Part shown: positions 1 to 12,500 of the stretch, in pieces
Numbering within the stretch: the stretch's first letter is position 1
Layout of the letters: each line of letters opens with the position of its first letter
Source: Closterium sp. Naga37s-1
Lineage: Eukaryota > Streptophyta > Zygnematophyceae > Desmidiales > Closteriaceae
Assembly: GCA_947471745.1 (NCBI GenBank)
Contig: CANJKZ010001109.1
Location: 1,550,001 to 1,614,000, forward strand
Direction: 5' to 3'
Length of the DNA stretch: 64,000 nucleotides
Program-made: the position numbers and the translations under genes
The notes under the pieces: model-generated
The model's input: only the letters and a program-made list of their open reading frames with translations
Database searches by the model: none
Told to the model about the DNA's origin: nothing

Positions 1-541
1 GGCTCCTGGTCGACACCGAAAGGTGCACATGGATGCTGCTAAGAGGGTACTGTGCTACTTGTGCTGTACATCGGGCATGGGGCTCGTGCTTGGAGGACGG
101 TATGACGTTGTCCTCACTGGTCACTCGGACGCCTCTTGGGTTGACGACCAGGCTACTCAGCGGTCGTCACAGGGTTACACCTTCAGCCTTGGTTCTGGTT
201 CAGTTTCCTGGCGTTCCACACGCTCGTCTTCAGTTCTCGGCTCTAGTTGTGAGGCCGAGATCTACGCCACAGCCATGGCTGCACAGGAGCTACGCTGGCT
301 CACCTACCTGCTGACCGACTTGGGAGAGCGGCCTCGTTCTCCTCCAGTGCTGTACGTCGACAACAAGGCCGCCATTGCCTTGTGTCAGGAGCACAGACTG
401 GAGCACAGAACGAAGCACATCGCTCTGCGTTACTTCCTTGCTCGAGAGCTGCAGCAGCGTGGCCAGCTTCGTCTTGCTTACGTGGCCACTCGGGCCAACA
501 CTGCTGATATATTCACCAAGGCACTTCCGCCTGGTGATCAT
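1..541 (+). mobile_element. Copia B1, 3' coding remnant (RNase H)
   Basis: This is the 3' end of a Ty1/copia pol region that begins before the window. The translation shows the copia RNase H domain, with the TGHSDASW block, an SSCEAEIYA block and the C-terminal NTADIFTKALPPGDH motif. The element is interrupted by the Copia A insertion at 542-6583. Its sequence resumes at 6584 at the exact next base, so B1 was there first. The best relatives in the window are the minus-strand element at 51852-58084 and the plus-strand element ending at 44762. It is a fossil fragment. Confidence 0.9.
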
Positions 542-1056
542 TGTTAGGGTGGTTCGCCACTGCCCTAGTGCCTATCGACCTACGCGCTTCACCTAGGGAT
601 GGTAGCACGACACTATGAACGGTGGGAAATGTCGACCTAATGAGGAGAACCGACAGCTATAATGGTGGGGCTGCATGCTAAGGAGCTAAGGAGGGAAGGC
701 GAGAAGAAAGCGGGAAAAACGGAATGGTGGGAGAGTGGGTTTCAGGAAATGTCGAGAAGACATTTCCGTAACCTAAAATGTCCAACCGCAACCGAACCGT
801 GTTCGGTGCGAATGAGATAACCAGGTTTTGGTTCCGGTGTCGGTTACCGAAATCGGGTCCGCATGCGACTCGAGCTGAAACGCGGATGACGCGTTACGCG
901 AGGCGCACATCACATTTCGAAATGCTTAAATGTGTTTGTTTTCAATCAGTTCTTTGTACTTCTCTGTTTTGAGTGAAATCAGTCTTAAAAAACCAGAAAT
1001 TCTCTCCAAGCATTTACTACCTTCAACGCTAGCCGGAGGCTAAACCAAAACTAAGA
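542..1056 (+). repeat. Copia A 5' LTR
   Basis: 515 bp, directly repeated at 6069-6583 and ending just before the tRNA primer-binding site. The start at 542 is fixed by the TSD ATCAT (537-541) in the interrupted RNase H gene. Confidence 0.95.
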
Positions 1057-1058
1057 GC

Positions 1059-1070
1059 TGGTATCAGAGC
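1059..1070 (+). other. Copia A primer-binding site
   Basis: TGGTATCAGAGC, two bases after the 5' LTR, is the sequence plant Copia elements commonly use to pair with initiator methionine tRNA. The pairing is family knowledge; the sequence and its position are seen directly. Confidence 0.9.
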
Positions 1071-1158
1071 TTGGTTATCGTCGCGTCGAGCCTTATTATA
1101 AAAGCGTTGGAGGCGTTATAATTTTTAGAGTAATTGGAGAAGGCGAATATTCAACGAC

Positions 1159-4100
1159 ATGGGGAAAGGAGATGGAGAGACCAGTTCAGGGTCTTCAGTG
1201 AACACTGACGGTGCGCAGCTGCAGAGTCTACTCGATGCCCTTGCCAAGGGGCAAATCGTGGCCAAACCGACAATTGGCCTAAGTGAAGCTCAACGCTTCA
1301 ATGGAGAGAACTATGGCACATGGAGGCTGAAGTTCATGCGACGCGCCCGGGAGGTAGATTTGTGGCATTTCTACAACCCAGAGGCAGCGACGGAGGAAGA
1401 TGGACCTGCACCTGCAACCGCACAAGAGAAAAAAGCGTTCAAGAAAAGAAGCCAACAAGCTTTCTTTCAACTCTGCCATTCGGTCTCGGATTCAATCGCA
1501 GCACGACTCGACCCGTTCTCTGAGGAGGACAACGCAGCAGAGAAGGCGTGGGCGTACATGGAACGAGTGTACCTCGGGAAAAGCGAGGCAAAGATGACAG
1601 CACTGAGGACGAAACTCATATTGCTCGCCATGGAACCTTCCGAGACGGTAGTGGACTACGTGGGCCGTGCTAAAGGCTACAACGACGACCTGACAGCTAT
1701 GGGAGTGCCCGAATCGGAGAAGCAAATGATGAGCTACATCATTGGCGGCCTACCGAAATCATGGGCAGCAGAGAAGCGGATGCTGGCCTGCAGACGCCCG
1801 ACGGACATGACGGACCTGGTGGAGTCCCTTCAAGACGTTGCGCTTATACGTGCTGAGGAAGAGCGAAGGGAGGCGCTGCCGGAAAATTTCAGCAACGACA
1901 AACCTGCCATGTTGAACGCAACCGGGGCAGGAAAATCATTTGGAAATTGCTTCCACTGTGGGAAGAAAGGGCACAAGGCTGCCGAGTGTTACTCCAACCC
2001 AAGAAGCAAGAATTTCAGAGGAAAGGGAGCAGGAGCAACCGGAGAAGGACAGAGGCCGAGAGGTGGATTTGCTGGAAACTGCAACCACTGCGGGAAATTT
2101 GGTCATAAGGCAATCGACTGCTACAGCAACCCGATGAGCAAGAGCTTCAAGGGAGGGCAGCAGCAGCAAAGGAATCACGTTCCTGCGAAGATCAACGCCA
2201 CCGAAGCGGAAACGAGCGACGACGACGTCATCCTCGGTGGAGCACACAAGGCCAATGTTGCAAGAGCATCCGGAGCATGCCTGCTTGCAAAGGGCCTCAA
2301 AGGCAAGGAGTGGTACATGGACAGCGGATGTACCCAACATATGACGAACCGGAAGGAGTGGCTGCAAAATTTCAGAGCATCACCGATCCCGTACGTGCTG
2401 TTGGGAGACGAGGGGAAACTTCCTGTGAAAGGGGAAGGAGATCTAGTGCTGCAAAGTGCTTATGGTGAGGTGAAGCTGGACAACGTGCTGCTGGTGGACA
2501 AGCTCACACTCAACCTCATAAGCCAATCGCAGTTAGACAGCGGTGGGTGCAAGACTTTCAGTGACAAGGGCAGCATATGGGTGTTCGGTTCGGATTGGAA
2601 GGTGATAGCGGAGGGATCACGCAAGCAGGGGTTGTACGAGATGAAGCTTCACGAGAAACAGAGTGGGGAGAAGACCACGTACCTGGCTGAACCGGAAGCG
2701 GGAAAGGTAGCACGAGAGGAGCTCCGCACCAAGCTGGAAAAGGTACCGATTAAAGAGCTGCAGCAGCAGGCGCTTCCTATGGCAGCAGCAGTGAGTACGG
2801 TGGACGTCAACCTGCTGCACAGGAGGATGGGGCACGCTGGTCACACTCGAATCAAGCAGCTGGTCAAGAAGAACATGGCAGCAGGAGTGAAGGTAGCCGA
2901 GGGTGGAGAGGAAAATCTGAAGTGCAGCACTTGCGTGGAAGCAAAGGCAACGAAGGCACCACATCCCAAGCACGGAGTTCGTGAGCCATACGAGACGTTG
3001 GCGATTGTGGCAGCCGACGTATGTGGACCGATGCGGGTGGCTTCACGACATGGCAGCAAGTATTTCATTACCTTCACCGACCTTGGCACACGACACACGT
3101 GGGTGACTGAGATCAAGAACAAGTCACAAGTCTTCACGAGCTTTCTCGATTGGCAAACGGAAGCGGAAAGGCAAAGCGGCAAGAAGCTGAAGGTGTTACG
3201 CACGGATAACGGGGGAGAATTCGTCAACGCCGAGTTCAACACGTACCTGAAGTCAAAGGGCATACGAAGACAGCTCACGGTCCCGTACACACCTCAACAC
3301 AATAGCATTGCGGAGCGAGTGAACCGATCACTGCTGGAGGGTGTGAGGAGCTTGCTCGCGGATAGCAACCTGCCTCTTCACTACTGGGGAGATGCGCTAG
3401 GCATGGCATGCTGGCTGAAAAACCGTTTACCGACAAAGGGACTAGCGGCGGATATTACCCCTCATGAAGCGTTCTACAAGAGGAAGCCGAATCTGGAGTT
3501 CTTACGTGTTTGGGGCTGCATGGTGCAGTACCGTGAGGTGACGGGACCCGACCATAAGCTTCTCCCAAGGACCAAGTGGGGGATTCACTTGGGAATCTGC
3601 CCGGAGAGCAAAGGGTGGGTGATACGCGATGTGGAGACCGGAAAAGTCACGGCGACCAGAGATGTTACCTTCTACGAGCAAGACACCTACTTGGAGTGGA
3701 AGGGACGGAAACAAGGAGCTGTTGCAAAGGAAGCGGCAGCAGCACCAACTCCACTGGAGGAGATGATAAATGGGAGTGAGAAGAAGGGGATAGGGGCAGC
3801 CAATGGAAGCGGTGACAATGACGACTACGAAGACCACACTACACCGGGTTTCGACTGGGTATGGGAGGTGCAGGAGCTGTCCTCACCTTCAACTGCCGTG
3901 GAAGAGGGTGAAGAAGCAAATGATAAGGGAGAAGAAGCGGGTGACAACGCAACGAATGAAGCCGGTGAGGAAGAAGCTGAAATTTCAGATGTGGAAGAGA
4001 GTGTGGCTGAATCTGCCAGCACGGGGTACTCCGACCCATGGCGCATTATTGACACGGGGGACAATGAAAAGGCGGCAGTAGAGATTGAAGACCTACTTGT

Positions 4101-6036
4101 GGACGGAGCGATCATCATCGGAAGAGAGATTGAAGGAGATTCCGTGCAACAAGGAACGGATGATAATGCAGCAGCAGAGAAAGGTGGAGCCGAAAATGAG
4201 AATGAGGAGATGGGTAAAGGGAAACGGGTCAAGAAACCCAATCCCAAGTATGCCCAAATGCTTCTGACCTGCTGCAAGGACATTCACACCCACCTCCTCC
4301 TTACCACTACGGCAACGGCACTTCTATCAAAGGGGAAGGTGGAAAGCTACAAGCTGCCCACCGAGCCTCTCACTATTGAAGAGGCACTGTCCGGACCGAA
4401 CAAGGAGCAATGGAGGGCTGCAATCCAGGAAGAACTTGATACCTTGGCTGAAAGGGGGACATGGGAACTTGTGAACATGCCCGAGGGGAGGAAAGCAGTG
4501 GGAGTGCGCTGGATTTTCAAGATCAAAACGGGAGACATGGGACAGCTTGAGCGTTTCAAGGCACGACTTGTGGCTAAAGGTTACACTCAGGTGGAAGGAG
4601 AAGACTTCGATCAAATCTATGCACCAGTGAGCAAGTTAGCAACGGCAAGGACCATGTTAAAGGTGGTGACGGCTCGCGGCTACTTCATGGTGCAGCTGGA
4701 CATAAAAAATGCCTTCCTCTATGGCATTTTGAAGGAGACTATCTACATGAATCAGCCACCGGGGTGTGAGGACGGCACGGACAGAAAGTGCAAACTCATC
4801 AAAGCACTTTATGGGCTGAAACAAAGCCCACGGGAGTGGTACCTAGCTATGGATGCGCAGCTGGAAAAAGGGGGGTTCATCAAGAGCCAATGTGACCGTG
4901 CATTCTACTGGAAGGGAGAGGAGGAGAACAAGGTGTTCCTACTCCTCTACGTGGATGATATCCTAGTGGCTGGAGCAAAGGAAGAGAAGGTGGAGGAGGT
5001 GTGCACTCACCTCGCAGCTGTATTTCAGGTGAAGAAGATCCCAAGGACTACTCTCTTCCTTGGAATGAACATAGAGAGGAACAAGGAGGAGAAGAAGTTG
5101 CTGCTATACCAGAAGAAGTAATTTCAGAGGTTGCGGGAGAGGTTTGGAGGTCAATGCAAGACCAAACCAGTGACAACACCTCTCAGCGGCCTTGCGGACA
5201 AGGAGGTCGATGTGGGAGCAGAGATTGAGGCATGGGGCAACAAGGAGAGAGCGCTCAAAGCTTACCAATCCATGGTAGGCTCAGTCATGTACCCGGTGTC
5301 ATGCACACGGGTTGATGTGGCCTACGCTGCAAGCTTTCTTGGGCAGAGAGTGTTGCAGCCCGAGGGACGCAAGTGGAAGGAAATGGAGCGGACTATCACT
5401 TACCTCCTGCAGCGGGACGATGAGGGGCTGCTGTTTGAAGGTGGAGAGGAGAGCCTAGAGCTAGTGGGGTATGCTGATGCCTCACACGGATCAGACAAGA
5501 TTGATGGGAGGGGAGCCTATGGCTATGTCTACCTCCTTGGTGGAACGGCAATCATGTGGCAAGCCAAGAAGCTCACCGACGTTGCTCTGTCCACCACGGA
5601 GTCTGAATACATGGCGCTGTTTTATGCATGCCAAGAAGGTGTGTGGCTGAGGCGTCTACTTCAGGAGATGGGGGTCAACGGGGACGGACCTACAACGATC
5701 AAATCGGACAGCAAATCGGCAATTGACCTCGCACGAAACGACAACTGGCATGGGCGCACGAAACACATGAACGTGCGGTACCATTGGGTACGGGAGCAGC
5801 TACAGAAGAAGGCATTCACCTTCGTGCACGTGGGAACACATGAGCAGCCAGCGGATTTCCTCACCAAGGTGCTACCAAAGGCAAACTTCGAGTTTTGCAA
5901 GTATTTTGTCGGCATACGTACCTTGCAGGACTTGCGGGGGAGCAGCGGAGCAGCAACCCGAGATGCTACACCAACGTACGGACAAGCTCAGCAAGAGAAG
6001 AAGAAGGCTGGTTACATGGTAACCACAGGAGCATAG
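1159..6036 (+). pseudogene. Copia A gag-pol coding region (fossil)
   Basis: The region encodes the Ty1/copia polyprotein in the standard order. Gag comes first, with two CX2CX4HX4C zinc knuckles near 1948-1990 and 2080-2122. Next is the aspartic protease motif YMDSGCTQHM near 2312. The integrase has an HHCC domain (about 2815-2945) and a core with TDNGGEF and HNSIAERVNRSL (3200-3340). An acidic linker follows, then reverse transcriptase with FKARLVAKGYTQ and YVDDILVAG, then RNase H with ADASHGSD and TTESEYMAL. The first ATG lies about 100 bp after the primer-binding site, as usual for the family. The frame looks almost entirely open, with about one break. It was probably active recently, judging from the LTR similarity. 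Confidence 0.9.
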
Positions 6037-6068
6037 GAGAGTGGCAGCTGGCAAACCACGGGGGAGAT

Positions 6069-6583
6069 TGTTAGGGTGGTTCGCCACTGCCCTAGTGCCT
6101 ACCGACCTACGCGCTTCACCTAGGGATGGTAGCACGACACTATGAACGGTGGGAAATGTCAACCTAATGAGGAGAACCGACAGCTATAACGGTGGGGCTG
6201 CATGCTAAGGAGCTAAGGAGGGAAGGCGAGAAGAAAGCGGGAAAAACGGAATGGTGGGAGAGTGGGTTTCAGGAAATGTCGAGAAGACATTTTCGTAACC
6301 TAAAATGTCCAACCGCAACCGAACCGTGTTCGGTGTGAATGAGACAACCAGGTTTCGGTTCCGGTGTCGGTTACCGAAATCGGTTCCGCATGCGACTCGG
6401 GCTGAAACGCGGATGACGCGTTACGCGAGGCGCACATCACATTTCGAAATGCTTAAATGTGTTTGTTTTCAATCAGTTCTTTGTACTTCTCTGTTTTGAG
6501 TGAAATCAGTCTTAAAAAACCAGAAATTCTCTCCAAGCATTTACTACCTTCAACGCTAGCCGGAGGCTAAACCAAAACTAAGA
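6069..6583 (+). repeat. Copia A 3' LTR
   Basis: 515-bp direct repeat of 542-1056 with about nine differences by hand count. It is preceded by a purine tract and followed by the ATCAT target duplicate. Confidence 0.95.
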
Positions 6584-6987
6584 ATCATCAGCGTTTCTGT
6601 ACTTTGTTAGGCCTTGTGCCCACTCTTCCCCACTTGCTGTAGGCTTTACTTGTACTGTGATTTATATATATATACCTGCCTGCTTGCTCTGGTAGGTAGT
6701 GATCACTGTGTTGTTGTTGTGAACTGGCCTTGTGGCCTTTTGCCTGTGCTCGGACTGTGTGGTGACGTTGTGATCCACCCTGAGCTTGCTTTGCATTTCC
6801 TGACTGGTCTTGTGACCCTCTGTTCTCCCCCACTTTGCCTATGGGGGTGTGTCAAACATACTTGTATGATTATAATTGGGTAGGCTGTAGTGGGGTTAGC
6901 CTTAGAGGGTACAAAAACAACCTCGACACTCTAGTCTTGTACCCTAATCTCTACCTAATCCACTCACTCTTGCCTTAGTTCTTAACA
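6584..6987 (+). mobile_element. Copia B1, 3' untranslated tail and 3' LTR
   Basis: The old Copia B1 sequence resumes here after Copia A. The first bases complete the codons after the PPGDH motif. A roughly 240-bp tail shares the phrases CCTTGTGGCC and GATCCACCCTG with the tails at 44500-44640 and 51978-52175 (reverse). The purine tract ATGGGGGTG leads into an LTR starting TGTCAAAC at 6850. By analogy with related 126-136 bp LTRs it ends at TTAACA, position 6987. The 3' end is an estimate because the 5' LTR is outside the window. Confidence 0.75.
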
Positions 6988-8815
6988 ATCTATTTGTTTC
7001 CGCCGCTTCTTTCTTCGATCAATCTCTTGTTCTTTAAATTCGTTGTCTTAGCGTTCTAGTTTCACCTTGCTCCTTCCTTTCGAATCTGCATTCAAGTTTC
7101 TTACCTTTTTAGTATCTCCTCTTGGTTCTTTTCCTTCTTGTGCTTCTCTTCCCTTCCTGCCTACGTCCCTCTTTCCTTTTATCCAATATGTTCTTCATGT
7201 CATCGTTATTCCTACGTTCTTTTATTCGTTTCGCTTCCCCTCCTCCTCTTCTTCTTGCGTTTTTTCCCTTAATGCATACTTTTTCTCTCTTCTGTTACCC
7301 TTCAGATGCTTTCGCAGTTTCTTCTGTTCTCTTTCTTCCTTTGTTTCTTTTTCAGCCTTCCAATTTCTGCTTTCATTGTTTCCGTCTTTTGTTCTTGCAT
7401 TCACCCTATTGAATGCTTAACTTTCTGTGTTGTATCCGTCCTCTCTATTCATAGCTACTCTCTATTTCTGTTATTCCTACGTTTGATTGTCCTCCTTGTT
7501 TTTAAGTCCCCTTTTATGTGTTGCTCTCTTGTCGTTTTCTTTTCTTCCTATTTCTTTCTTCCTCTTGATCTCCCATTCACTCCATGCATTTCTCCCTCCT
7601 TATGCTATTATCTCCAACTGCTTTATAGTATCAACTATTCGTTCTTGCCCTCTCTGTTATATAGTCATTCTGTTCTCAAAACGTGTCGTATATGTGGTTC
7701 TGTGTTCTTCTTTTCATTCCCTTTTTTTCTTCATGAGCTTTATACCCTGGTTTTGTACTTTCTCTACCTTCTTCATTCTTCATACCACTGTTTTAGTATT
7801 GGCTCAACCAATGTGCAGCCTTAACCCGGTTTTCTTTATCCTTGTTATAATTTCGTCAATTCATTAGTCGTTCGAAAATCTCATTTCAGTCCCTGCTCAC
7901 TGCCATGTACCTTGTGTCCTTGCTTTAGTGTTATTTGCTCTTAAATGAAGAAAACCCATTGTTTCTGTCTGTTAGTTGCTTTAGTTCTCTTGTACTAGTG
8001 TTTCGTTTGTCTGTGATGCCTTTCCTTTCTTTTTCTTCTTTGGACTTGCGTTCTGTGTTTGCTATGCGTCTTATTGCAGATACTGGTTTATAGGTGGGAT
8101 GGGAGAGAGCATGTCGTACAAGTCATAGAGCAATTGTTTTACCGTTTTTTATTCTTAATTATTGATAGACTTCTTGCATTATCTCCTTTGTTTATCAGTG
8201 TTGCAGTTCATTGCATTAGTAATGCATGTCTACATGTCTCAAAAGGTGAACTTATCGATCATCGTCACAGAAGGCTCAATGGTGCACCACTATGATAGTG
8301 AAGCCATATCTAAGCTGGACTTGATCGGTGTAGAACTCTTTTTGGGATTTGCAGATTGTATTGCTTCATGTCACTTGATTTTTTAAACGTTTATGCTATT
8401 GGCCTCTCTCCCATGCTAGGCTGGGGAAGCGGTAGTGTAGATGTTGGATTTGTTAACTTTGACGCATACTACCGGAACCACTACCAAAAATATCGAACGT
8501 TCATCGATTTATTCGGTGAATGTGTTTCTGCTAATGTGAAACGAAAGAAAAATGCAATGATCGATTGTTTCGTCATTGCATTTCTCCAGTTTGTCTTTTA
8601 CGACTAGGTTTTCAAATTTTGAGTCCCGCAAAAAAAAAAAAACACAAGCAAAAACAATAACATCAGAGTATGCCCCCTTCGTATAGTAAGGTACAACAAA
8701 AGAATAAAATGCAAAGACTGTTTATTCTGTCACAGTATTTTCTCTCAAATATAGGTAAGCAGGATCACAAGCTTTTGTTAGTTTGGTTTGTTTTTTCAAG
8801 ATTAGTTTGGTTTGC
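6988..8815. other. T-rich unique sequence, no recognisable gene
   Basis: The plus strand is strongly pyrimidine-rich from about 7000 to 7800 (runs such as TTTCTTCCTTTG), then becomes ordinary AT-rich sequence to 8815. Open frames in the first part translate to Leu/Phe/Ser-rich strings expected from CT-rich DNA. They show no domain I know. There is an A-rich run at 8629-8642. No terminal repeats, tRNA or splice-flanked conserved exon was seen. It could be host intergenic or intronic DNA. Confidence 0.6.
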
Positions 8816-8866
8816 TGCCTTGGGCCAGCTGTCACCACCATGCACGCACCTGTGCTGTCCCGGGTG
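8816..8866 (-). repeat. Single minisatellite-like unit fused to the Copia B2 end
   Basis: GCTGCCTTGGGCC...CCACCATGCACGCACC...GCTGTCCC matches the 72-bp unit repeated five times at 15478-15832 over about 50 bp. It joins the truncated reverse transcriptase gene of Copia B2 exactly at a GGGACAG sequence that both share. The unit may therefore have arisen from, or recombined at, this Copia position. Confidence 0.6.
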
Positions 8867-9350
8867 ATATGCAAGCCAAGATAGCTACGCAGCTCACCCA
8901 TATCTGTGCACGTGTGTCTCTTCTGCAGCTCCGACTTCAAAAGGGGGAGTGCCTCAGTGTCAGCAGTGGCAAAAACCAAGTCGTCGACGTACACGAGGAT
9001 GTAGAACGGCGACAGCGAAGTGTCGTGGCGCAGAAACATCGACGGGTCTGCAGTCGAAGGAGCAAACCCAAGTGCCGCAAGTGTCGTCCTCAGTGTGTCG
9101 TGCCACTCACGAGGTGCCTGGCGGAGAGCGTAGACTGACCGTCAGAGGCTCCACTGGGTACCTGCAGGGGACGACCCAGGGAAGCCAGGTGGGCGGCGTA
9201 GCCAGATCTCCTCGTGCAGGCTGCCCTGTAGGAAAGCAGTGCTGAAGTCAAGAGAGTGAAGCTCGTAGTCACGCTGAGCGGCAACGTGCAGCAGCACCCG
9301 AATAGTGGTCATCTTCGGGGTAGGGGAAAAGGTCTGGAAGAAGTCAACTC

Positions 9351-9527
9351 TGTCAGAATGTTATTGTCTAGCCTGTAGTGGGGTGCTCTATAGCGGGTAC
9401 AACCCAGCTAGGGTTTGCTATATGTATCTCCATTGCTGCTAGTGAAAAGCCCTCTTTTGCCTAAACTTCTCTTGCCTAGCTAGGGTTTACCTAGCTATGG
9501 CTCCTGATTCTATCACTCATGTCAACA
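9351..9527. repeat. Solo LTR, 177 bp, in Copia B2
   Basis: The sequence begins TGTCAGAATG and ends GTCAACA. It is flanked by the perfect 5-bp duplication AACTC (9346-9350 and 9528-9532) and interrupts the Copia B2 reverse transcriptase gene. Internal words (GTCTAGCCTGTAGTGGGGT, GGGTACAA, CTAGGGTTTG) match Copia B LTRs, for example the reverse complement of 51852-51977. It is therefore probably a solo LTR of a related Copia B subfamily left by LTR-LTR recombination. Confidence 0.88.
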
Positions 9528-12500
9528 AACTCTCTGTCGCTGACTGAAGCCTCGTGCAACGTAACGAGCCTTGAAGACAGGCGGAGAACCCGGCGGCCGC
9601 TTCACCCTGACAATCCACATGCCATTGACTATGTTCGCCCCAGGAGGGGGAACTGCGTCGACGTAAGTGTCTGTGGACTTCCAGGATGCCATTTCTGCGT
9701 CCATGACTGTCTGCCACTGAGAGGAGTACCCACCCACGATCGCCTCAGCGTAAGAGCGCGGGGTCGGGATGTCTGGTGCATCCATGTCTCCCTCAGGGGC
9801 AAGCAGCATGGCTACGAGATGAGGTGCAGCGGTTGCAAGACACTCTAAGTCCTCCTGCCTGTCCTCAAGGACGTCCGTGCTAAGAGCACACTCACCCCTG
9901 ACGGACGGAGGACAGGCAGACTCAGACCCAGTAACAAGACTAGCGCCGTAGTCGAGATGACAAGCAGCAGCAAAATCAACAAGCTCAGCGACTAAGGCAG
10001 ACGCAGCAGCAGACTTAAACGAAGGGTCAGTGACAACAGTGGCTAAGAGACGCGTAACAGTAGGACTGGCAGCACGAACCAGATCAGACTCAGGGTCGGG
10101 TCCATTAGCAAGAGAGGACGCAGGATGAGACGGCAGAGGGACACGCTGTGGAACAGAGGAAGGACAAAGTGCCGTATGGTGCGTGCCGGGGACAGGAGGA
10201 GGACGCTGACGCGAAACACGAAGACCAGTGCGAACAGCGCAAACAGGCGAGGCAGGACGAGACGCAGGCTCACGACTCTTTGTAAGCGAGTCGGTCTGCT
10301 CAGTGTAAGGAGAAGGAGCAGACAGTGGGGAGCCTGGCTGTAACGAGAGACCAGTAGAAGACGGGAGGCTAAGAACCTGGCGAAGCACCGAGCCAGGCGG
10401 CGGCAGAGACGATGGTGACAGCGGAGCGAAGAACAGTCGCGGCTGTGCAGCACCACCAGCACTAGCTCCTCCAGCACCATCACCTCCAGTACTAGTACCA
10501 GCAGCTCAAGGGCCTCAAGCAACTCCAGAAACTTCAGCTCCAGCGCCTCCAGCTCCAGCACCTCCAGCTCCCGGGTGACCAGCTCCAGCGCCTATAGCTC
10601 CAGTGTCTGCAGCACCACCAGCTACGGCGGCTCCAGTACCTCCAGCTCCCGCGTTTCCAGTCGAAGTGCCTCTAGCCCCAGCAGCGCCACACCGAAGGCG
10701 GTAGTGCTGAGTGTACCACTCGCGTAGCTGCTGCGGCGAGAGAGCACCTCCAGAACCTTCAGAACAAGCAACGCCAGCACCTCCAGCACCTCCAGCACCA
10801 GCAGCAGCACCAGCTCCAGCAGCTCCAGTGCCTCCAGCACAAGCATCTCCAAGACCAGCAGCTCCAGCACATGCAGTACCTCGAGCACGAGCGCCTCCGG
10901 GACCAGTAGCTCCAGCACCTCCAGCAGCAGTAGCAGCACCACGAGCTCCTACAGCAGTAGCAGCTCAAGGGCCTCCAGCTCCAGCAGCGCCACTCCAAAG
11001 GCTACAGCGCCGAGCGTACCACTCGCGCAACTGCTGTGGTGAGAGAGGCTCCCGCTGGCTAGACCGCTGGGGCGATGCACCAATGGGACCTCCGAGACTA
11101 GTAACTCCAGCACCTATAGTACCTCCAGTACCAGCAGTACCTCCTGCACCTCCAGAACTAGCAGCTCCAGGGCCTTTAGCTCCAGCACCTCCAGGGCCTT
11201 CAGCTCTAGCAGCGCCACTCCGAAGGCCACAACGCCGAGCGTACCACTCGCGCAACTGCTGTGGTGAGAGAGGCTCCCGTAGTGTAGACGTAGGGCCCTT
11301 AGGCTCAGCACCCCCAGACTCAGCATCCCCAGGCTCCGAACGCTCAAGCTCAGCACCCCCAGGCTCCGCACGCTAAGACGAAGCACCCCCGGGCTCTACA
11401 CTCGCAGGCTCAGCACCTCCAGGCTCCGCACGCTTAGGCTCAGCACCCCCAGGCTCCGCACGCTCAAGCTCAGCACCTCCAGGCTCCGCACGCTCAGGCT
11501 CCGCAATCGCAGGCTCAGCACCCCCAGACGCAGCACCTCGAGCAGCACCAGCGTCACCAGTGACCTCGACAGGCTCAACCAAGGGGAGTGGGTCTACCTG
11601 AGACACACGTGAATGAGCAAGACACTGAGGGGGGAGGGGGTCTACCAGAGGGGGACCTGGAGCAAGGAAGAGTGGCGGGGGGGGGAGAGGGGCAGTGCGG
11701 TAGGGGAAGAGACGGTAAAAAGGAACCGACTCATCAAACGTGACGTCTTGAGAGGGTAGGACACGATGCGAGGTGGGGTGGTAAAACTGCCAGCCAGGCG
11801 CGTTAGGGGGAAAGCCAAGGAAGACGCAGGGAACGGCGCGCGAGGAGAGCTTGTCCGTGGTGGTATCGCGGACAAAGGCACGACAGCCCCAGACCCGGAA
11901 CACCGACGCATCGCCAACCTCTCCCGTCCAACGCAGTGTAGGCAAGGTCTCCGGCAAGGAGACACGGGGCCAGAAGTTGAGCTAATGCGCAGCGTACCGG
12001 ACCGCAAACGGCCACAGAAAATGGGGAGCAGCTGCATGGATCATGGAGGTACGAGCAACCTCCATGACTAAGCCAATGCGGCGCTCAGCAACCCCATTCT
12101 GCCGCGGAGAGGCCGGAAGCGTGAACGACTGGAGGATGCCCTCCCCACGACAAAAGTCCCGCAAGAGGTCGGAGAAAAACTCACCGCCTCTGTCAGAGTG
12201 CAGACGCAGGACAGGAAGATCCGTGTCGAACTGCTCGCGGAGCTGGAGACGGACAGCGCGGATCCAAGGGATCAAAACATCAGGGACCTCCCCCTTGCTA
12301 CGCAAGGGGAAGACCGTGGTGTAACGCGATTAGTCGTCAACAACCAGGAGAAAGTATCGCTCGCGGCCCTATCCCTGGACGCGGGCTGGGCCCCACACGT
12401 CCATGTGGATAGTCTGCAGGGGAGCAGTCGATGGGGGAAACGAGGAGGAGTGAGGAGCGGCGTGCTGCCGCCCCTCGACACAGGGAAGGCAGGGAGGGGC

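Larger units (their letters stand above)
542..6583 (+). mobile_element. Copia A, full-length LTR retrotransposon
   Basis: This is a complete Ty1/copia insertion with two 515-bp LTRs (542-1056 and 6069-6583). The LTRs start TGTTAGGG and differ at about nine positions by hand count (about 1.7%), so the insertion is fairly young. The 5-bp target duplication ATCAT lies at 537-541 and 6584-6588, inside the older Copia B1 RNase H gene. A primer-binding site TGGTATCAGAGC (1059-1070), of the initiator-Met tRNA type, follows the 5' LTR. A purine tract GGGGGAGAT precedes the 3' LTR. The internal region codes in order for gag, protease, integrase, reverse transcriptase and RNase H. It looks nearly whole, with about one break in the coding region. 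Confidence 0.95.

Noticed and set aside
7067-7867. Leu/Phe/Ser-rich frames in the T-rich region
   Set aside because: They overlap in two frames, have no recognised domain, and are what CT-rich DNA gives by chance.
10622-11376. Plus-strand Pro/Ala-rich frame of 221 codons
   Set aside because: It is the antisense shadow of the Copia B2 pol linker, which reads on the minus strand with the family's motif.
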